DNA of 64,000 nt from Lytechinus pictus (GCF_037042905.1 NC_087249.1:55706401-55770400); one strand, 5' to 3'. Counted from the first letter of the stretch, positions 12,905 to 24,577 are shown. Program-made: numbers and translations. The notes: generated by a model not told the origin, from the letters alone.

Positions 12905-13885
12905 AAGCCATATTGATTAGAATTTAGCAGATTGTGTTTGATAATAAACTTATAAAGTCTATTATATACTATTTTTTCTAAGATTTTTTATATAGTTGGG
13001 AGAAGAGAAATGGGGCGATAATTACTAATTTCATGGGGATTGTCTTTTTTGAAAATTGGATTGATTTTGGCAATTTTGAATAAGTCGGGAAAAACTCCTT
13101 GTGATAATGATTTATTAAAAATGTTACTAAGAGGATTAGCAAGTGGGTGGATTATTTCTTTTAAAAGAGACATACTAATTATATCATGTCCATGTGATTT
13201 CGAACTGTTAAGAGACCGTGTAATGTTGATAATTTCAGTGGGGTCCGTAGGGTTAAGAAAATAGAGTGTGGATTTGATTCGTGGAGATAGTCGGTGAACC
13301 GCGCATTAGGGCTATTAATTTTGCTTGCAAGTTTGGGTCCGATATTTGTGAAAAATGAATTAAATGATTTTGCATGAAGGGAAGTGTCAATTTTAGAACC
13401 ATTTAAAGTCATATAATCAGTAGGAGGGGGGTCTGTCTTTGTTCCCATTACCTCTTTAATGATTTTCCAAGTTGCATTAGTGTTTGAACTGGCATCCTTT
13501 ATTCTATTAGCATAATACATTTTACGGGATATACGAATTAATTTCGTCAATTTGTTTCGATATACTTTATATGTTTTTAAGTTAGCTTCGGACGGTCTGC
13601 GTAAATGCGACTTGTAAAGGCGATTACGTGCATGTTTTGATTTCAATATACCTCTTGTTATCCATGGAAGTTTGGGGATTTTTTTTCGATTATTTTTCAT
13701 TCTACCTATTGGGATATTCTTATCATAATAATGTTGTAATTTATCATTAAAGTGATTATATGATGTGTTTGCGTCATCTTCATTATAGACATCCTCCCAT
13801 TCCTCAATTATTAAGTCTTGTTTCAATAATTCAATATTACGTTTATATTCTCTTCTATATGTATGTTGGTTAAATGTTTTGATGT
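12905..13885 (-). pseudogene. LINE fragment: endonuclease-RT linker and RT start
   Basis: The minus strand codes about 220 residues typical of the stretch between the endonuclease and reverse transcriptase of CR1/Jockey-like LINEs: a PWITRGILKSKHARNRLY block, an RNKLTKLIR block with paired tyrosines, and an FFTNIGPKLA block. After a frameshift near 13175, the start of RT follows with INPIFKKDNPHEISNYRPIS and, past the next stop, a KILEK...NRLYKF stretch reaching QYGFR near 12910. Homology then ends abruptly. Endonuclease, the catalytic part of RT and the 3' end are missing. At the upper end the frame runs without a stop into DUF6589-like sequence of copy A, so one 297-codon open frame (14072-13179) is a chimera. 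The fragment is not functional. Confidence 0.75.
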
Positions 13886-16022
13886 AAGGTAGTTTTAACT
13901 CACTCTGGAAAGTTAAGTGTTTATGATACATCTTGGCAATGTCCTTAAGGCCAGCATCCCAATACAATTTCATCAAAACTTCTTGGAAATTTTTGAGGAT
14001 ATGCCAATCTCCTAAAAATGGTATTAACCAATCCACCGATTCACCACCCTCCTTTTTTATGTTGAACAGCATTCGAATTGTGGCACCATCCCCAGCTATG
14101 ACTAAATGATTGGCGTTATCTTGAACATGGAATGAATCATATAAAAGACCTAGAAAATGTTTTAGTGTTTCTGGAGAGTCTGCCTTTTTATTAAGAACAT
14201 AAAGGTGAGAAAATTTTTATTTTTCAACTTCAGAACTGTCTAATAAAGCAAATTTTGTTTTGAGGCCAGGTACAAGAATATTGCTATTGGATTACACTTC
14301 ATAAAACCTTTCTGAGATATATAAAAAAAAAAAATGAGACTCCAAATCACTAGAATTTTAAAATGATCAGCTTTCAACTTACTAGAAATGCGGGTTTTCA
14401 AAATTGGTGTTTGGTACTTTGATTTATTTGGCACTTCAAGTTCATCATAAATAGACAATCTTCTTCTAACTTTAGGTTTGTTTTCATCAAGGGAAGGACA
14501 TGTGGCTAGAGATTCTTCATTTGAAACAACGGGTAATTTAGAACTGGTTTTAACAGAAAAAGGCTTAGGCTGCTGTGCCATAGCAGATGTTCCATAAAAA
14601 CTTATTGGTTCATCTGCTACTACGGCTGCATGGTATGACATTTTATCAATATTATCAAGAGATACATATGTTAAGCCATTTGGAATTAAATTAGAGAGAA
14701 CACCAGCAGATTGTCGAATGTCTTGTAGTTTCTGGAGATATCTTTCTAATGTTGATTCTGAACATGAAAATCCTAAATTATTCATTATTTTAAGAAGTTT
14801 GGATGAATTAGATAATTTTTTAATGCAATTTGCAACAATGATGTGGAATGGATAAGTATTGTCATCATTCAAAATAAACTGTAAGATAAACATCAATGTA
14901 ATCCTCTTATTGATTTTTTGAATCCCTGGGCCTGTTTTGCTATCTGGGAAGAAAAGTAACTTTTTATCAAGGGCATCTACTGAATTATTAATGACAGAAA
15001 TCTCTTCTCTGCTGCCTGTAATTCCACAAAAAAAATATTCCAAATTACAGGATTAAAAAATGATTTCACTTCCTGAAATCCAAAGTCTAAAATAGATAAC
15101 GGATTTTTAACATAATTATCTGTCAGTTTTTTTCCTTGTAACCTTACTATGCTATTTAACAGAGAAATAATTTCATGGTATTTTGTATTAGTATTGTGGG
15201 ATTCACTATTAAATAAAAATGTTTACTCTTCATTAATGTCTTCAAAATTGTCTCCCTTCTCTTTCTTAAATTCCCTAACCTCAGCTTGAGCAGCATGCCA
15301 ACGGCTTATTATATCGTCCCTACTCATATCTTCAACATAAAAAAAAAATCCTTTCCTACGAGAAAACTTATTGATACACAGTGCATCTCCAAACTGGGTC
15401 ATTATTTTTGCCATAAACCAAGTTGTTGACCTGTGACACTGATGATATATAACATCAGTGCTGCATACATTCTTAAGATATTCTATAAAGTAAAAATATG
15501 CATCAGTCAGGAAGAAACTTCCACATGATTTACATAGCTTAATAACATACTGATATGTGAGAGCACATGCTTTAGAGATAAGCGCATTTCTGTCTGGCAC
15601 GGTATCAAGGTCTTTTATTTGCATATCAACATCTTCTTTTATCTGATCTAATGTTGTTTATTGCGGTCCAGAACGTAACGCTAATCGATGGCATGTCTGA
15701 CATAATACAGTGTTCCTATCTACAACAAAATTAGAATTGATTTGTTGTAATAATAGCAGGGCCCGCTGGGAGAACAGTTTTCGGAACTGAAGTGGCTACC
15801 CTGGCTAAATATGCCGCTATTATTATTATTATTATCTCTGTACAGATTCATTGCGTAGATTTAAAGATAAATATTGTTTGTTTCCAGAAGTTAAAGATAA
15901 GCCACAAACTGAAAAAGATACATTAAGTTTGAAATTTGAAATTTGAGTTCGATGTTTCTTACACAGACATATACTTTCTGCTATAGAACTATTCAACTTC
16001 CGATTCTAAATCACACTTATCA
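13885..16022 (-). pseudogene. copy A: DUF6589-like domain, truncated and frameshifted
   Basis: Minus-strand segments together give the N-terminal and central part of a DUF6589-like protein (family recalled from memory; function unknown, probably linked to mobile elements). An apparent exon starts at 15786 after CTTCAG and codes a CQTCH motif. It meets an in-frame TAA near 15658-15660 and continues to about 15223 with a block around SCGSFFLTDAYFYFIEYL. A second segment (15043-14240) contains NDDNTYPFHIIVANCIKK, then SCSESTLERYLQKLQDIR, SLDNIDK and YGTSAMAQQPKP. A third (14100-13890) has AGDGATIRMLF, GDWHILKNFQ and WDAGLKDIAK. Each block has a counterpart in copy B. Several frameshifts and stops separate them. 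The last third, which copy B has (the AHEM...NKDCK region), is absent because a LINE fragment replaces it at about 13885. Confidence 0.7.
15817..15837. repeat. ATT microsatellite
   Basis: Seven uninterrupted ATT/TAT units just upstream, in the minus-strand sense, of the copy A exon that starts at 15786. Confidence 0.8.
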
Positions 16023-16400
16023 AAGGTTGATAAAAAAACACATGAGTTTTGGCTTTTTCCGACTTTTTTCGGGTGTGTAAGGGGGATGTCTGGCCTTTTT
16101 TCCAAAGTTCTGCCTACAAGGATCACATATACAACTATTATCTGGAATATCTGGGTATTTACTCTTTATAACATTTATAGTATCTTGGGATTTTAAAGAA
16201 CAGAGGTGAGTAAGCTTTGTGAGGGGTCGTGAAAGAGAACATAATTTACAGGCACCACATACGTCCTGGCCACATGGGGGTCCAGCTCGAGGTTTCTTTT
16301 CCCTTACCCCAGCGATACATCATGACAATTACATGTAAGTGGTTCATAGGCAAGATGAGATGAGTTGCATGAAGACAGATTTGGCACAGGCGGATGATTG
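16023..16400 (-). pseudogene. copy A: Cys-rich putative zinc-binding segment
   Basis: On the minus strand from about 16318 to 16023 an open frame codes a basic, cysteine-rich segment: PPCGQDVCGACKLCS, then THLCSLKS, then CICDPCRQNFGKKARHPP, followed by a Lys/Arg-rich tail and a stop. The Cys spacing (C-x4-C-x2-C-x2-C, then C-x-C-x2-C) suggests metal binding, though I do not recognise a named finger. The part 16400-16320 is open in a frame one base off and links to the Pro-rich exon above it across an inserted repeat, so a 1-bp indel near 16315 probably separates the two. Copy B shows no equivalent that I could find. Confidence 0.55.
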
Positions 16401-17486
16401 CAGGCGCAGATCCAGGAGGGGGCCGAGCCGGCCCCGGCCCCCCCCCCCTTATTTTTTGACAACCTGCAGAAAAAAGTGTACTCTTTATCTTGATAGAAAC
16501 TACGAAAAACAGATAGAAAAGTAAGAAAAAGGTATTATACCCATGATGTGTAATTTACAGCCTCGTAACTGCCGATCCGACCCCGAAAGGAAACAAAAAA
16601 AAGGGGAGGGGAAGTATTGGAAAATAGACTATATACAAAATTTTCGCTCGGGCTTCGCGCTCGCATTGCCTGTATAATGAATCCCATTCAAGAGGATTAA
16701 ATGACACTTCATATATCCAGTTCTGAAATCAATTTGCACACAATATTTTAGCTCGCGCATCAAGCTTTCATTATTTTGTTTGCTTTACACAAATTGTTAT
16801 ATCAAAATTTTCAGCTCGCGCTGCGCGATCGCATTGTTTGATTTGTGAGATACCTATCCTCTTTGGAAATTCTTTCCTAAATTTGTCGAAATGATCCTTC
16901 ATTATGTCAGTATATCAAAAAATTAAGCTCGTGCTTCGTGCTCGCATTTAATTGTTTGAGACACACAGCTTGTTCTTTATTTAAATAAAAACGCGCTCAG
17001 GCTGTCCAGTTTTCAGGTCGGAATATCAAAATTTTTGAGCTCGCGCTTCGCACTCTCATTATTTAGTTAGTGATACTTGTATCCTCTTCATTAATCACAA
17101 AAAACAGTCCTAATTGAGTCCCTTTTCACGTAATTACTATAATAAAATGTCGGCTTGCGCTTCATTCTCACATTGTTTAGTTGGATACTTATCTTTGTTC
17201 AAGATTTAAATAATTGCTCAGAATCTTTAGTTCAAAGGACATAAAATATCAAAGAATTTTAGCTCGCGCTTCGCGCTCGCATTATATATTAAGACCACAT
17301 GAGATACCTTATCTTGTTTATAACAATAAAAACTAACATATACTTCAAAACTTCAGTCCTTAGTTAGGACTACCCCTGAAAAACCAACAAAAACATCAGA
17401 TTATAGCGGCCAATCGAGAAAAATGTTGGTGAAAATATTTTTTCGCCCCCCCCCTATTGGCGAAAGCTGGATCCTCCCCTGGATAG
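16396..17486. mobile_element. GC-motif repeat element inserted in a copy A exon
   Basis: The element runs about 16401-17481. Its left end (CAGGCGCAGATCCAGGAGGG) and the reverse complement of its right end (CAGGGGAGGATCCAG) are imperfect inverted repeats with adjacent C-runs. It is flanked by GATTG (16396-16400) and GATAG (17482-17486), a possible 5-bp target duplication with one mismatch. The interior carries about seven copies of a ~100-110 bp unit whose hallmark is GCTCGCGCTTCGCGCTCGC (clearest at 16649, 16813, 17038 and 17263). No coding sequence is seen. A related element in the other orientation occupies 60.9-61.85 kb. Confidence 0.6.
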
Positions 17487-17593
17487 GGCACTTGCACAGG
17501 AGGATCAGGTGGCACTGTATGTACCGATGAATCTACAGGAGCTGGAGGAGGATCCGGTGGAAGTGGTGGATGGTGAATGGCATGGTGATGTTC
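17482..17593 (-). CDS. copy A: Pro/His-rich exon
   Basis: On the minus strand an acceptor (TTAATCATGCAG) precedes an open stretch beginning EHHHAIHHPPLPPDPPPAP and ending PPDPPVQVPY. The upstream exon (18279-18181) ends in phase 0 and this one starts in phase 0, which supports the splice model. The reading frame runs into the inserted GC-motif repeat. If that repeat and one 5-bp flank are skipped, the frame stays open through PVPNLSSCNSSHL and CNCHDV on the far side (16395-16320). It is a low-complexity, probably unstructured linker. No function can be assigned. Confidence 0.5.
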
Positions 17594-18180
17594 CTGCATG
17601 ATTAAAACAAGTAAAAATTTAGTAATCAATAGCATCCTTCAAAGAACTTAATCTTTATTTTAACATAGAGTTGTAATACTTAATATTCATTTACATGAAC
17701 ATACATGTTTAATTGCCATACAGATATGAAAATACTACTTAAAAAAACAAGTTTTGCAAAGTGCTTTTGTTCCTTCTGGTAAAGTGAAATTCTTACAATA
17801 TAAATACAAATTTGAATTTTACACACAATTTTGTAATACATGTAGACCAATAGAGCTAGTAACACATTTTACCTTACCAGTTAACATAAATGTACTTGTA
17901 ATAATATATTTCCTTTACTGCAGGTTACCGTTTTGAAATAGTACTAATTTTAGAAATTAAATTCCTTTCAATCTTTCAATAGTTGCTAAACTTTACAATC
18001 AAATTTAATTATCACTAACCTTTTAGTCAGAAGTTATCATCGTTAAAGCAAGTGAATATCAGTCTTTATAATGATTTACATGTAATCAGATTGTGATTTA
18101 CAAAATTCATATTTTTTTTTCTTGATTCATATTTGAAAACACTTCAGTTATGTAACGAAAAAAGCTCAAATTCAGCTTAC

Positions 18181-18279
18181 GTTCCCGCCGTTCACAACAT
18201 CACAAGCAGAAGCTACATGTACAGCGGTGGAAAGGGACGGTAAGGAGCTTGATGGAGGTTGGTACACATACTCGAACTT
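18181..18279 (-). CDS. copy A: 33-codon internal exon
   Basis: The minus strand shows TTCTTATCCACAG before 18279 and GAAC|GTAAGC after 18181. The 99 bases between them are open in phase 0 and code KFEYVYQPPSSSLPSLSTAV and 13 further residues. The preceding coding segment ends at 18598 with AAA|GTAAGA, also phase 0, and the next exon starts in phase 0 at 17593. Three consistent junctions make this a credible exon, although the encoded peptide has no recognisable domain. Confidence 0.55.
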
Positions 18280-18597
18280 CTGTGGATAAGAACAAATATT
18301 GATACCAATAGAAATAAAATAAGTATGCAATATAGGTATCTTTATATTTCTCATGAGACAATTTAATTTAATTCACTTGTTGAAAAATACACTGTATTGT
18401 ATGGACTACATGTACATGTTCATTTATGTTTATTTACATGTATTCCATCAGTCACAAGATCTTAAAAACAACAAAAAGCATCAGATCTCTTCGATGGAGT
18501 ACATGTAAGTTATTACCTTTATCAAAATTCAAGGTGTCCCAATTGAGAGGATCAAACATTACATGTAAGTGAAAATTACATTGTACACGTATCTTAC

Positions 18598-19568
18598 TTT
18601 TCTCTTCCTCCGTTTCCGCTGGTGGAGTATCTTATGTCTCTTCCTCTTCTTTTTCCTGGCCACATATGGGGACGTTGGAGCAGGCAATCGTTTCATGTTG
18701 GAAACGTTCATGTAGGTTCACATGTACATATGGGATATAAACTGGAAGTTTTTCTGGGATGTGGCGGTAAGGAGGCAGTACAGGGGGAGGAACAGGTTAA
18801 CAACATCTTTTAGGATGAATGTAGCCTCCTTCATCATTAAATGGCAATTGCTTCTTTGAACTCCTTCTCTTCTTCTTGCGGGGTGACACACGCAAAATAA
18901 ACTTCGGTTCCTTTATTTCTTTTTTTGCCTTCCTTTTTTAGTTGGAGTCCAAAGCCTTTTTAGTTCTTGTGGAATCCTTGTAGACTTGACAATTTCACAT
19001 TTGCATATGATCTTCTTCAATGAAGAAATCACAAAAGACTCTAAGTCATAAAAATAAAAACACTTTCCCAAAAAACGCAAATGTAGACCGTCAACAGCAT
19101 ACAAAAAATCAGAGTCAGAATAGTTTGCATTTAGATACCATCAAATATTGCATAGTTGTGAAGAGTACGAGCAAGACGTTTCAATTGTTCATTATAATAC
19201 AGAGATTGAATATAGTTCGTCGTCCCAATGAGGTAGAATTAAAGAAAAAACTATTACAGATCCTCTGAATATTTCTGAACAGGTGTTATAAAGTTCGATA
19301 AAATATTGTTTGTCCTTGCCCCAAATTCCAAAATCTAAATTGTTTGTTCGAATGTGCAAAATAACAAAACGCGTATCCTCTTCAACAGAAAAAAAAGTTA
19401 TTTTATGTTCCTCCTTAACTTCTGAACGATAGCATCGGAAAATATTTAACATGATAATCAAAATCGAAGTGCGAATATGTGCAAATATCCTCTAAATTAA
19501 AGAGTATCGAATCACCAAATATCAATTTTTTTTTCTTTGGAAAACGACGGTGTGCAGTGATGGGCACT
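18598..19568 (-). pseudogene. copy A: SGNH-hydrolase-like domain plus basic linker
   Basis: The minus-strand exon opens at 19568 after CCTCTGCAG and soon codes KKKKLIFGDSI, the GDS block of SGNH/GDSL hydrolases (catalytic Ser). Frameshifts follow near 19435 and 19400. The next segment codes VILHIRTNNLDF where the family has GTNN (Gly replaced by Arg). The C-terminal block is present near 19085 as AVDGLHLRFLGK, which supplies the catalytic D-x-x-H. A Lys/Arg-rich linker follows (PRKKKRRSSKKQ), then an in-frame TAA near 18808, a Pro-rich stretch, and a very basic end (RKKKRKRHKI...KRRKRK) with a good donor at 18598. The family hydrolyses esters or amides of varied substrates, so the actual substrate cannot be predicted. 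The copy is broken, but the same domain order is seen in copy B. Confidence 0.65.
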
Positions 19569-21443
19569 CCTGCAGAGGATACAAAATATAAAAAAGGGAC
19601 AATGTTAGATCAGAGGCAAAACAAAATACAATATATGTAATTTTCCCCTACCTATTTCAAAATGAAAAATAAATCACATAGATTCAGATCTACCTATTTT
19701 GGAGACATTCTCTCTTTATAGCATTAGATATGAAATCTCTCTTTTTTTACATTTCCACTAAACTAAAACTAAGGGAATACATGTGGATCTAGCTAACCTC
19801 ACCCCCCCCCAAAAAAAAAAGAGCCAAGTGAATAACTAGACATATTTATTACTCCAGTCTCCACGATTGATCCACCAGTTGCCACAAAATCATACATTCA
19901 CGTAAATTCATGCATATATCATTATCAGTTTTACATTTTCTGATGAATAATACTATAATACTATTTACTAATAATAGCCCCTTACCGGGTTACACCAAAA
20001 TATTCTGGCGGGCAAAATGGCTAACACCCCCCCCCCCTTCGTCTAACTCGCGTCTCTAGCGTCTGCCTAACTTATTACTATTAGGCCTTGGGCTTGGCCT
20101 GGCTGGGCCTTAGTAATTTAGTAAAAAAAAAAATAGTACAATTTCAAGAAATCACACATTGACACAATCAATCATGATGATCATCTAATATTCTAGTCAA
20201 CAACGACCTGATCAAAATCGTTATTCACGAATGCAATTTTCGGTCGTTATTAACTGTAGCAGGAATGCCAACCCAATTGGAACAAAGTCCAAAGAATAAG
20301 TTAGGTAGGGTGTCTGGAGAAAAAAAAATATTTTTCTTATTTCAAGAAAATATCACATTTTCTTTGTGAATTTGAAGAGAAATTACCTTCAGACTGACAA
20401 AAATGTAACTTTTTTTAAATCCAATTATTGGCTGCAAAAAAGAAGAATGAAATTAGGTCAATTTTCAGCGTTTCTCTGCCATAGACTGTGTAGTTAAGAT
20501 ATTGACACACACAAATCCAAATTTTTAGCTTCCGAGAGCTGTTATAAATTTATTATTAATGCCAAAACTTGTCCATAAAGAGTCCAATAGGATTTCTTAT
20601 GCTCTTTCTGATGGTATGATTTTTACAAAGATTTGGAAACCAGATCACAATGAAAAATTGCGACAAAGTGAAAAAATTGTACAAAACAGAAATTTCATTT
20701 TCCCATAGGAAACGCATGGGGAAATGGCAATCTCAACACACACACAAATAAGGGTTTGCAATCTATCTCTAAATCCTTATTTCAAATAATCCTATAAACT
20801 TGTCCTTACTGTCAAAAGAAGGCCTTGAATTTCCATACATGCCAAACACAAGTTCATAATCAATTCAGATCACATTTTTCTAGCAGCCTGAATTTCCCGA
20901 AAAAATGTGCCATATTTATCCTTAAATCAGCCTGTTTTATGCTGACACTTTTCAGTGTGGCTTCAGACACCCTAAGTTAAGATCACTTGGGTCAAACTTA
21001 TTCACGTCGTTGATAAACCCTTCGAAATTTAACACACATGGGGCTAATGACTCGCACAGTACACAACAGAAAAAACTCCCGCGACATGGACAATATTTCG
21101 CGCCAGACACATCCCGATCGCTGAAATGCATCACAACTTCCGGTAAATATAAAAATCTCACAACATTTTAAGAGCGAAAAAAGCTAATTCAAGAACCATG
21201 TCCCTCATTAATCTTTAGAAGCCAACTCTGGCTAAAAGTCAAGATCGCAAAAAAATAATTTAAGACAAATATCGACTTCAATACCAGTCAGGAACTCGGA
21301 AAATGCAACGTTAGGTCTAAAACAGTTGAGAAAAGACAGCAGAAATTACACTGAATTCGCTGCTGGTTTACGATATCATATTTGCGCAAAAAAATGTGCG
21401 ATTTTGTTATCAAATTGAAGAGTAGAATTCATTGAAAACTTAC
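19569..21443 (-). other. copy A: putative first intron with repeats
   Basis: This lies between the proposed first exon (donor GTAAGT at 21443) and the SGNH exon (acceptor CAG before 19568). It contains C-runs near 19801 and 20030 and a 667-bp inverted-repeat element at 20307-20973. No coding sequence is supported. Confidence 0.45.
20298..20982. mobile_element. 667-bp MITE with AGGGTGTCTG ends
   Basis: The element at 20307-20973 begins AGGGTGTCTGGAG and ends in the reverse complement of AGGGTGTCTGAAG. Outside it stand AAGTTAGGT (20298-20306) and AAGTTAAGA (20974-20982), a possible 8-9 bp target duplication with two mismatches, as in hAT or Mutator-like elements. No open frame of note. It sits in the proposed first intron of copy A. 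Confidence 0.5.
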
Positions 21444-21447
21444 CCAT
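21444..21447 (-). CDS. copy A: proposed first exon coding start
   Basis: Minus strand ATGG|GTAAGT: a start codon immediately followed by a strong donor. Joined to the acceptor at 19568 it gives an open frame M-G-V-P-I-T-A-H-R-R leading directly into the Lys-run and GDS block of the SGNH domain. It rests only on frame and splice consensus. The 5' untranslated part would lie above 21447, within about 280 bp of the end of copy B. Confidence 0.35.
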
Positions 21448-21724
21448 GCATGCTGCAACACTAAAAAATAACATCAAGCTGCACGCTGTAAGTTTGTTGA
21501 CCCCTTGCAGAATCTCGTTTTTTCTCGTGATACACGATAGTTCGAATTCGGCAAAGCCGGCGAGCGGGAAGTTGAATGGGATCCCAGTTGTAGCTCATTA
21601 GCATACGCTGTGCGCACTGACTGCCCCTTTTGCAAGTGAGCTCTTCGTGTATTAGACACAAACTTGAAAGACAGGGACACTATTTCATAATTAGATTAAT
21701 ATCTTTGGTTAAAAAAGTCATAAA
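21448..21724. other. intergenic space between copies A and B
   Basis: Minus-strand order is B end (21725) then A start (21447). A promoter for A might lie here, but I see no convincing TATA box or initiator. Two short overlapping open frames on the minus strand show no family resemblance. Confidence 0.35.
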
Positions 21725-23925
21725 TTACTGATTTTGTACCTTTGTGTGGTAAACCATCCTGGTTACAAATAGCCCTTGGGTATTCTGCAAATTGACAAAG
21801 TTCAGAGATTGGAGTTTTAGTTTCTCGAGAAAAGACGATTGATCTTTTGTAACAGCGGGTAATAAGTTTCTTCTCCTTTTCAAGATCAGTTGCTTTTTCC
21901 GCCGTAATTTCTCTTTAGCAAATGTCTTTAATTTGAATTTTCTTTTCACAGGTTCTTTAACAAATGTATAATTTAGAATTCTGGTCTTACAGTAAGATTC
22001 ATATGAATCTTTACCTATTTCCCTATATGACATGATACTTTTTTGTTGTGCAGGGGTAGCCTGAACATTTGAGACAACTTGGTATAAACTGGCATCTTGA
22101 ACAGAATGAAACATGGATGTTTTGCCTACTGCATCAAAATGTAATTTAACATTGCTGAATTCAGACTGAAAAAACTGACCAATGTAAATCCCTATGTAAG
22201 GTTTCACTATTATTAATCCCTAATTGATCTTCAAATGTTCGTAATAATTTGGCTTGGTATTCTATACTACCTACTAACTGTTCCATGTGCTTTGGAAGAC
22301 CACTTGACAATGTCATCTTACAATCCTTATTAATTAGCATCTCGTGTGCCTCATATAATGCTACAGATGAATAGTTTGTTCCCTTGGTATTTGACACAAA
22401 AGAACCATTCTTGAAATGGTCTAAAACATAACAAGGCAAGGCATGCAAAGTACTTATATGTAATGGTATAAAACGTGAATAATTTTGCCGATCGAAGGCA
22501 TGAAAAGGGGGAGCCATACTCTTAAGGGCAGCCATTCGTAAGTCCTTATTTCTTTCCCTAATGGCTATATACAAACTAATATATGCTAACATGTCTTTTC
22601 GTAAAAAAAACATTCCAAAATCTAAAATTTTCATATTTTTCAGACATATCACTGCAAAATATTGAAAATTCTTCCTTGAAAGGAATTATTGTCACTTGTT
22701 TAAAGTTATTTTGTGCATCTACAAATTCTTTCACCCCACTAAACTGGCCTTTATTGAAAGATAACTTTGATAAACAATCATTAATATCTGAAATAAACTT
22801 GTTATTGGAAATATCTATTTCCTTCCCAGCTCGATATTACAAAAAGCATGATAATTGATTCATGAAAATTGCTTCATATACTTGCATTAAAAACCTATGG
22901 ATTCTTTTAAAGTTTGAACACGAGGCTAAGCTTTGTAATGTCAATTTTTAATGAGATGCTTTTGGCAAAATCTTTCAAGCCAGCTTCCCAAAATATTTTA
23001 ACTATCACTTCCTGGAAGTTTTTCAGAACATGCCAGTCTCCAAGAAAAGGAATAACCCAATCTACTGATTGACCAAACTCATGCTTAAGATCATACAATA
23101 ATCTAACAGTAGCACCATCCCCAGCAACAATTGAATGATTAATTTTTTCATTTATACAAAATTATTTCTGGAGGTGGATTAAGGCATTCTTGATGGTAGA
23201 TGGAGAGTCAGCTTTCTCATTCAAAACATACAAATATGAAAATTTTGATTGCTCAGTGTATTTGTCACCTTCTAATGCTAATTTAGATTTAAAACTAGGT
23301 ATTATAGTGTTCTCTCCTGATTTTACAAATGTATATCTCTGGGCAACATACATCACCATATTCAAGTGAATATCATTTGCAGATTTGCTCTCAGAATCAG
23401 ATAAAAAGAAAATATCCTCACATAACTGGTTCCTTAAATATGTTTTATATTGAGGAATAGAAAAATCGCTTTTACTAGGAATATCACTATTTTGAAAAGT
23501 GGGCAAATTCCTGCCGACACTTGTATTTTTTAATTGTTTATTTTTAGACGAAATATTACTATTATCATTTTTATCATAACTCCATACTTCAGATGAATTC
23601 AATTCCTCAGAAACTGGTTTTGGTTGCTGGGCCATAATGGAAGTGCCATGGTAACTTCGCGATGAATCTGCTAATACTGCAGCAAAGGAAGCTAATTTAT
23701 CGATATTGTCTATTGAAACACATGTTACATAAGAAAGGTCAAGATTGGATAAAACAACTGAACCCTCTCTGATATCTTGAATCCTTTCCAAAAATCTTAC
23801 TAAAGTGTCGCCAGAGCATGATAATCCTAATCCATTCATTATTTCAACCAACTTTGTTGAATGTGATATACATTTAATTACATTAGCAATAACGATGTGA
23901 AATGGATAGTTGTTTTCATCATTAA
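21725..23925 (-). pseudogene. copy B: central and C-terminal DUF6589-like domain
   Basis: Minus-strand segments cover most of the domain. From 23925 down: NDENNYPFHIVIANVIK, SCSGDTLVRFLERIQDIR and HGTSIMAQQPKP (frame to 23162); then AGDGATVRLLYD and FGQSVDWVIPFLGDWHVLKN with WEAGLKDFAK (23135-22907); then a segment to about 22590; then MAALKSMAPPFHAFDRQNYS and ALYEAHEMLINKDCKMTLSS (22652-22161); then a Lys/Arg-rich tail ending at 21725. GDG, GDWH, AHEM and NKDCK are hallmarks I associate with DUF6589 proteins of invertebrates; acidic GDG and GDWH residues could be catalytic, but that is speculation. Four or more frameshifts or stops break it. The 5' remainder lies beyond a gypsy insertion, at 37475 upward. 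Confidence 0.75.
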
Positions 23926-24577
23926 TGTTATGTAGTATGTATTTAACTTCCTGTTATCTTTTCAGTCATTCACCTTTACTTGTTTACAAACTCCCCCAAT
24001 GTCATCTAAGAATCCCAAAACCCCCAATACCATTTAACTCCTAAACCATGTAAACATTGACCATAAAAAGACCAACCCTCAGTGAGGTCAACTTACTTCA
24101 AGGAAGAAGTATGACTCACACTTCCAGCCCCAGTCACTTGCACAGAGCATCACCACACCCCTTATACCAGAGAAAGTTTGATAGACAGTTACCTGTAGAC
24201 CAATCAGATCAAGTTTAGAGATCACTCCCACCTTAAATTGTAACACCCCCAAAACTAATGATATAAATAAGATTTGTTGATTATTGGAGAAAAATAATAC
24301 CAACTATAGAATACTAGACCCACACTAATCCTGACTGACTGACTTTCAGACTTAGATGTCCATCCAGTATTAATTAAACTGCACTTCGAATCTCAACCTG
24401 ATACTTCTAAATTATTTTATATTCATCGTCTCCTGATATACTCTGATTCTTCATGTACTTCGAACTGTAGCTAAATATTGATGTTTAAATACCTAGTGAT
24501 TTGAACTGTATAACTTTCTCCAAAGTTTCCTTATTACGCTTCCCTTCAATAATCACCGATCCCATCCCAACATAACA
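23926..24577 (+). repeat. 5' LTR of gypsy element
   Basis: 652 bp, TG...CA bounded, nearly identical to the split 3' LTR. The 3' LTR carries a LINE between the positions that correspond here to 24007 and 24008. TATA-like sequences occur (ATATAAATAAG near 24259-24270), but no promoter can be fixed. Confidence 0.9.

Noticed and set aside
12687..12911. 74-codon minus-strand frame next to the LINE fragment
   Set aside because: It starts in the last bases of the LINE fragment and continues into unrelated DNA; no domain.
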